From assembly GCA_028685185.1 (NCBI GenBank), contig JAQUEK010000001.1, positions 190,338-254,337 of the forward strand: a DNA stretch of 64,000 nucleotides, given 5' to 3'. A program made the translations under genes and the position numbers. Source of the stretch: Candidatus Altimarinota bacterium (GTDB taxonomy: Bacteria; Patescibacteriota; Gracilibacteria; BD1-5; UBA2023). The notes beneath the pieces are model-generated. The model searched no databases. It was not told the origin of the DNA and saw nothing but the letters and a program-made list of their open reading frames with translations. Positions 60,669-64,000 of the stretch are shown here, one piece after another (within the stretch, counting starts at the first letter, position 1; every line of letters starts with the position of its first letter).

Positions 60669-62468
60669 GTGTCATATAGAAATATTGCGATTATTGCCCA
60701 TGTAGATCATGGAAAAACTACTTTAGTTGATGCTCTTTTAAAGCAATCTTGAACTTTTTCAGAACATGAAGAGGTTGCAACTTGTGTTATGGATTCAAAC
60801 GATCAGGAACGTGAAAGATGAATCACCATATATGCAAAGAATACTGCTGTAAACTATAAATGAGATAAGATAAACATTGTAGATACTCCAGGACATGCTG
60901 ATTTCGGATCTGAAGTAGAACGTGTGCTTAGAATGGTTGATTCAGTTGTATTGGTTGTTGATGCTTATGAAGGACCTATGCCTCAGACAAAATTCGTATT
61001 GAAGAAGTCACTTGAATTAGGACTAAGGCCAACTGTAGTTATCAACAAGATAGATAAGCCGACTGCAAGACCAAATGAAGTTGTAGATATGATATTTGAT
61101 CTTTTCGTACAGCTTTGAGCAACTGATGAGCAATTGGATTTTCCGATTGTTTACGCTATAGCAAAACAATGAATAGCATTAAGGAATCTTAATGATCCAC
61201 ATGTAGACATATCACCTCTTTTCGATTCTATAATCGAGAATGTTGCAGAATCTGCAAATGATACGACAAAACCTTTCAGAATGCAGATTGCAAATCTTGG
61301 TTATGATAATTTCATGGGTAGGCTTTGAATCTGAAGAGTATACGAATGAAAGGTTAAAACCGGACAACAGGTAACGATCGTTTGAAATGATTGAACTCAA
61401 AGAACTTGAAAGATATCAAAAGTATTCACTACATTATGACTGCAGAAAATAGCTGTAGATGAGGCTGAAGCTTGAGATATAGTTACAATCGCATGAATCC
61501 CTGACATATATGTTTGAGAGACAATCTGAATCGACAGTAATATCGTTGCAATGCCAGCCATTACTATCGATGAACCTACTTTAAGGATGGAATTCTTGGT
61601 AAATGATTCTCCATTTGCAGGTAAGGAATGAAAGATGGTTACATCAAGGAATATAAGAGAAAGGCTTGAAAAGGAATTAGAGATGAATGTTTGATTGAAG
61701 GTTGACTTCGATTCAATCGATAACGGTTTCGTGGTTTCAGGAAGATGAGAGCTTCATCTATGAGTTCTTATAGAGACTATGAGAAGAGAATGATATGAGC
61801 TTCAGGTAGGTTGTCCTCAAGTAATCTTCAAGGAAGAGAAAGGTAAGAAGATGGAACCTATGGAAAGTGTTATCGTGATTGTTCCTGAGGAATTCAGCTG
61901 AGTTGCTATAGAGAAACTTGGAAAAAGAAAATGAATAATGAAAGATCTGAAAACTGAAAATGGTATCACTTCTATGGAATTTGATGTTCCTACAAGATGA
62001 CTTCTTTGATTCAGATCAATCTTCACCATTGATACGAAATGAGAATGAATAATGTATTCTTCTTTCTCTCATTATGAAGAATTCAAATGAAATATCGAAA
62101 AGAGAGATATCTGATCTATGATTTCTGGATTTCCAGGTAAAGCAATGGCTTATTCTCTTTGGAAGCTTGAAGAAAGAGGGCCTATCCTTATCGAGCCGAC
62201 CACAGAGGTTTACGAATGAATGATTATATGAGAGCATCTTAAATGATGAGATCTTACGGTTAATCCTACAAAAAACAAACAGCTTACAAATATCCGTGCA
62301 TCAGGTACTGATGAGGCAATCAAGCTTACTCCAATAAGAAAGATGACATTAGAAGATGCTCTGGATTATATTAAAGAAGATGAATATGTTGAAGTTACTC
62401 CTTTAAGCGTCAGATTAAGAAAGAAGTGGTTGACCGAGAATGACAGAAAAAGAAATGGAAGCAGATAA
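60669..62468 (+). CDS. typA: Ribosome-associated GTPase TypA/BipA
   Basis: A 599-residue translational GTPase beginning with GTG (no upstream ATG in frame). G1 [10 protein letters not shown]2 RERGITI with Gly encoded by TGA (60819-60821), G3 DTPGH, G4 NKID, then EF-G-like domains II-V and the BipA C-terminal domain ([20 protein letters not shown], then [10 protein letters not shown]). It assists ribosome assembly and stress translation. Standard-code translation would stop at the first TGA in the GTPase domain. Monocistronic. Confidence 0.98.
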
Positions 62469-62535
62469 AAAATTTGACTATCTGACTAATTTTAATACAA
62501 TAATCGCACTTTATTTACTTATATAGGAGATTCTA

Positions 62536-62730
62536 ATGATAATTTACGCTTTTAAAAACAAATCTGAATCCAATGAAAAACTTGTTTTGAGATATAAAAA
62601 AATGTTTTTCCAAACAAGAATTGCAAACAAACTTAGAGGTGAAAGATATGCAGTAAAAGACATGACACCGAGAAAAGTCAGAGAGAAAGCTATAATTAGA
62701 CAGAAATATAGAGAACTTAATAAAAAGTAA
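62536..62730 (+). CDS. rpsU: 30S ribosomal protein S21
   Basis: A 64-residue basic protein (KRGERYAVKDMTPRKVREKA-like: LRGERYAVKDMTPRKVREKA) with the S21 pattern. AGGAG ribosome site 8 nt before the ATG. No TGA codon occurs. 67 nt after typA and followed by a terminator. Confidence 0.9.
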   Translation: MIIYAFKNKSESNEKLVLRYKKMFFQTRIANKLRGERYAVKDMTPRKVREKAIIRQKYRELNKK

Positions 62731-62746
62731 AACTTATTTCTACAAC

Positions 62747-62776
62747 AAAAAATACCCCTTGCAAGGGGTATTTTTT
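62747..62776 (+). terminator. rpsU terminator
   Basis: AAAAAATACCCCTT (62747-62760) pairs with AAGGGGTATTTTTT (62763-62776). Confidence 0.93.
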
Positions 62777-62803
62777 GACGTTAAAAAAAATGTATGATAG
62801 TAT
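62775..62803 (+). promoter_or_regulatory. Promoter of sortase gene
   Basis: TTGACG (62775-62780), 17-nt spacer, TAGTAT (62798-62803). It starts inside the rpsU terminator's T run and supports the ATG at 62838 as the sortase start rather than the upstream in-frame TTG at 62775. Confidence 0.65.
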
Positions 62804-62837
62804 TTACGTGCAATATAAAAATAAATACAAAATTAAA

Positions 62838-63851
62838 ATGGATTTACAAAAAACAAATGATATTTTTTCATCTTTAAAAGAAGAATATAACGAAGATACT
62901 GAATTTTCAGATCTTATTTCAGACCTTGAAAAAAATCTGCAGGAAATTCAATTCAGTGATATGAAAGAAGAGATATCTGAAGATCTTGTCGAAGAGATCG
63001 TGAAAATAAACACAGAGAGAAAATATGGATGATTCAGATTATTGATGAATAAAATCAAGCTATGACAGAAATTCAAATTCCTTGCATATTATGTTTTTGT
63101 TTCCACAATGGTATTTTTTATTTTGCTTTGAGCTACGAATTACAGCGCTTATTCAAAAATCCTGTACAGCTATATAAATCCTCAATATCTTAAAGATTCT
63201 TCAAAAGATATCCTCGATACCATAGACGATTGAAAGATAAAGGTATATGCATCAGATGAATCTGATGACAAGAGCATGGAAGAAAAACTTTCGAAAAAAA
63301 TGGAAGAAGATGACAATACTGTGAAGCAAAGCAATTTTTCTCCTAAGAAGCTTGTTCCGCTTGATGGTGATGTAAGTCTTGACCTTGAAATAACACCATA
63401 CGAAAATAGGATAATCATACCTAAGATCTGAAAAAACGTACCTTTAGTTGATGTTGACCCGAGAAGATGACTTACATTCGAGAATCTGCAAGATGTATTC
63501 ATGAAGGAACTTGAGAAATGAGTGGTGAGATATCCTTGAACTTCAATGCCTTGAGAAAATTGAAATGCTTTCATTTTCTGACATAGTTCGAATTACCCAT
63601 GGATAAAATGAAATTATAATGATATATTCGTATTATTGGATGATCTGTCTTTTTGAGATGAGATAATAGTATTTTATAACCAGAAGAAATTCACATACAT
63701 AATAAAAGAGAAGAAAATCATAAAACCAGGTGATGTGAAGGTATTAAATAGAGAAGAAGGAAAGAAAGAATTGAGCCTTATGACTTGCTGGCCAATATGA
63801 ACTGCCATAAACAGGCTTATAGTTTTTGCAGAGCTAAAGGAGACTAAATAA
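62838..63851 (+). CDS. Sortase family transpeptidase
   Basis: A 337-residue protein with a helical charged N-terminus, one TM helix (about residues 85-108) and a C-terminal sortase domain. The catalytic residues are present: His in IFGHSSNY, Cys in LMTCWP and Arg in AINRLIVFA. Class D/E-like by general appearance. Sortases link secreted proteins to peptidoglycan or polymerise pilins. It complements FemX (peptidoglycan cross-bridge) and pilin-like genes in the window. Confidence 0.9.
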
Positions 63852-63872
63852 TATTTGATCAAAAAAAGAGTT

Positions 63873-64000
63873 ATGAATATTACAAACTACATTTTTTCAT
63901 ATGATTCATCTCGTATTATTATGTCGAAAATAAATATTTTTTCATGAGATCCGTCGAATTTCAAATTGCTTATATCATGAGTTATCATACTTGTATTATA
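63873..64000 (+). CDS. Hypothetical protein, 3' truncated
   Basis: The ORF opens MNITNYIFSYDSSRIIMSKI and runs off the window after 42 codons, with a TM helix starting near LLISGVIILVL. It is 21 nt after the sortase stop, probably the same operon. Too little is visible to name it. Confidence 0.5.

Noticed and set aside
60669-62468. UGA = Trp (codes 4/10) or selenocysteine readthrough
   Set aside because: TGA consistently sits on conserved Gly positions and is far too frequent for Sec; Trp positions use TGG.
62775-62837. Upstream TTG start for the sortase gene
   Set aside because: The TTG lies in the rpsU terminator tail and forms the -35 box of a good promoter whose transcript starts downstream of it; ATG at 62838 fits better.
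1-64000. CRISPR array, rRNA genes, integrase or transposase
   Set aside because: No regularly spaced repeats, no rRNA-like sequence and no recombinase motifs seen when reading both strands; the two tRNA-flanked regions carry no visible integrase.

Overview
The window only makes sense if UGA is read as glycine (genetic code 25). Reading frames recognisable as TypA, ThyA, RF1, ComM, MraY, S1 and many others run through numerous in-frame TGA codons that fall on conserved glycines, including Walker A loops, the ABC signature and the GGQ loop of RF1. Tryptophan is written TGG throughout, and genes end in TAA or TAG. This code is known from Absconditabacteria (SR1) and Gracilibacteria, so the organism is most likely one of these host-dependent CPR bacteria. 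The DNA is AT-rich. Standard-code translation breaks almost every gene, so the coordinates here were rebuilt with TGA = Gly.

Layout. 1-9223: end of argS, an M23 peptidase, comM, a multi-TM acyltransferase-like protein and a MacA/MacB-type export operon. 9400-12297: a CYTH protein, a MarR regulator with a palindromic operator, a HEPN-like protein, and a cysteine-synthase-like gene behind what looks like a cysteine-codon transcription attenuator. 12350-17206: an island-like stretch between a decayed copy of tRNA-Leu(GAG) and the intact gene, holding an ACT protein, a gamma-glutamyl ligase/hydrolase pair and two orphan genes. 17289-26522: secF, a small T4SS-like pair (PrgI, TraC-like), yraN, yebC, a glycosyltransferase, mraY and prfA. 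26663-32277: tRNA-Leu(CAA), then a mixed accessory stretch ending in a short 3' tRNA-Leu-like copy. It contains a chemoreceptor gene with no internal TGA that ends in TGA, a mark of transfer from a standard-code donor. 32418-34482: a histidine phosphatase and a probable radical-SAM/SPASM RiPP locus with a 34-residue precursor. 34705-42754: orphan secreted or structural proteins, superoxide dismutase, a DsbA/VKOR pair, and secE-nusG-orf-greA-orf. 42852-47627: a large T4SS-type ATPase and a TSP3-repeat membrane/pilin-like protein. 47677-53042: a lipoprotein, a FemX-like enzyme, a STAS protein, a lysozyme-like orphan, a polymerase-less PolI 5'-nuclease, an unassigned small RNA and a NYN protein. 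53190-57691: a deaminase-like/nucleotidyltransferase-like fusion, a CYTH-dcd-thyA-folA nucleotide operon and an isochorismatase-like protein. 57826-64000: tRNA-His, rpsA, a membrane protein, typA, rpsU, a sortase and a truncated final ORF.

Functionally the window mixes translation and transcription housekeeping with the cell-surface and secretion equipment of an episymbiont: T4SS-like ATPases, pilin-like protein, sortase, M23, FemX and disulfide formation. Promoters close to TTGnnn-16/18-TAtacT and strong hairpin-plus-T terminators recur and define most transcription units.
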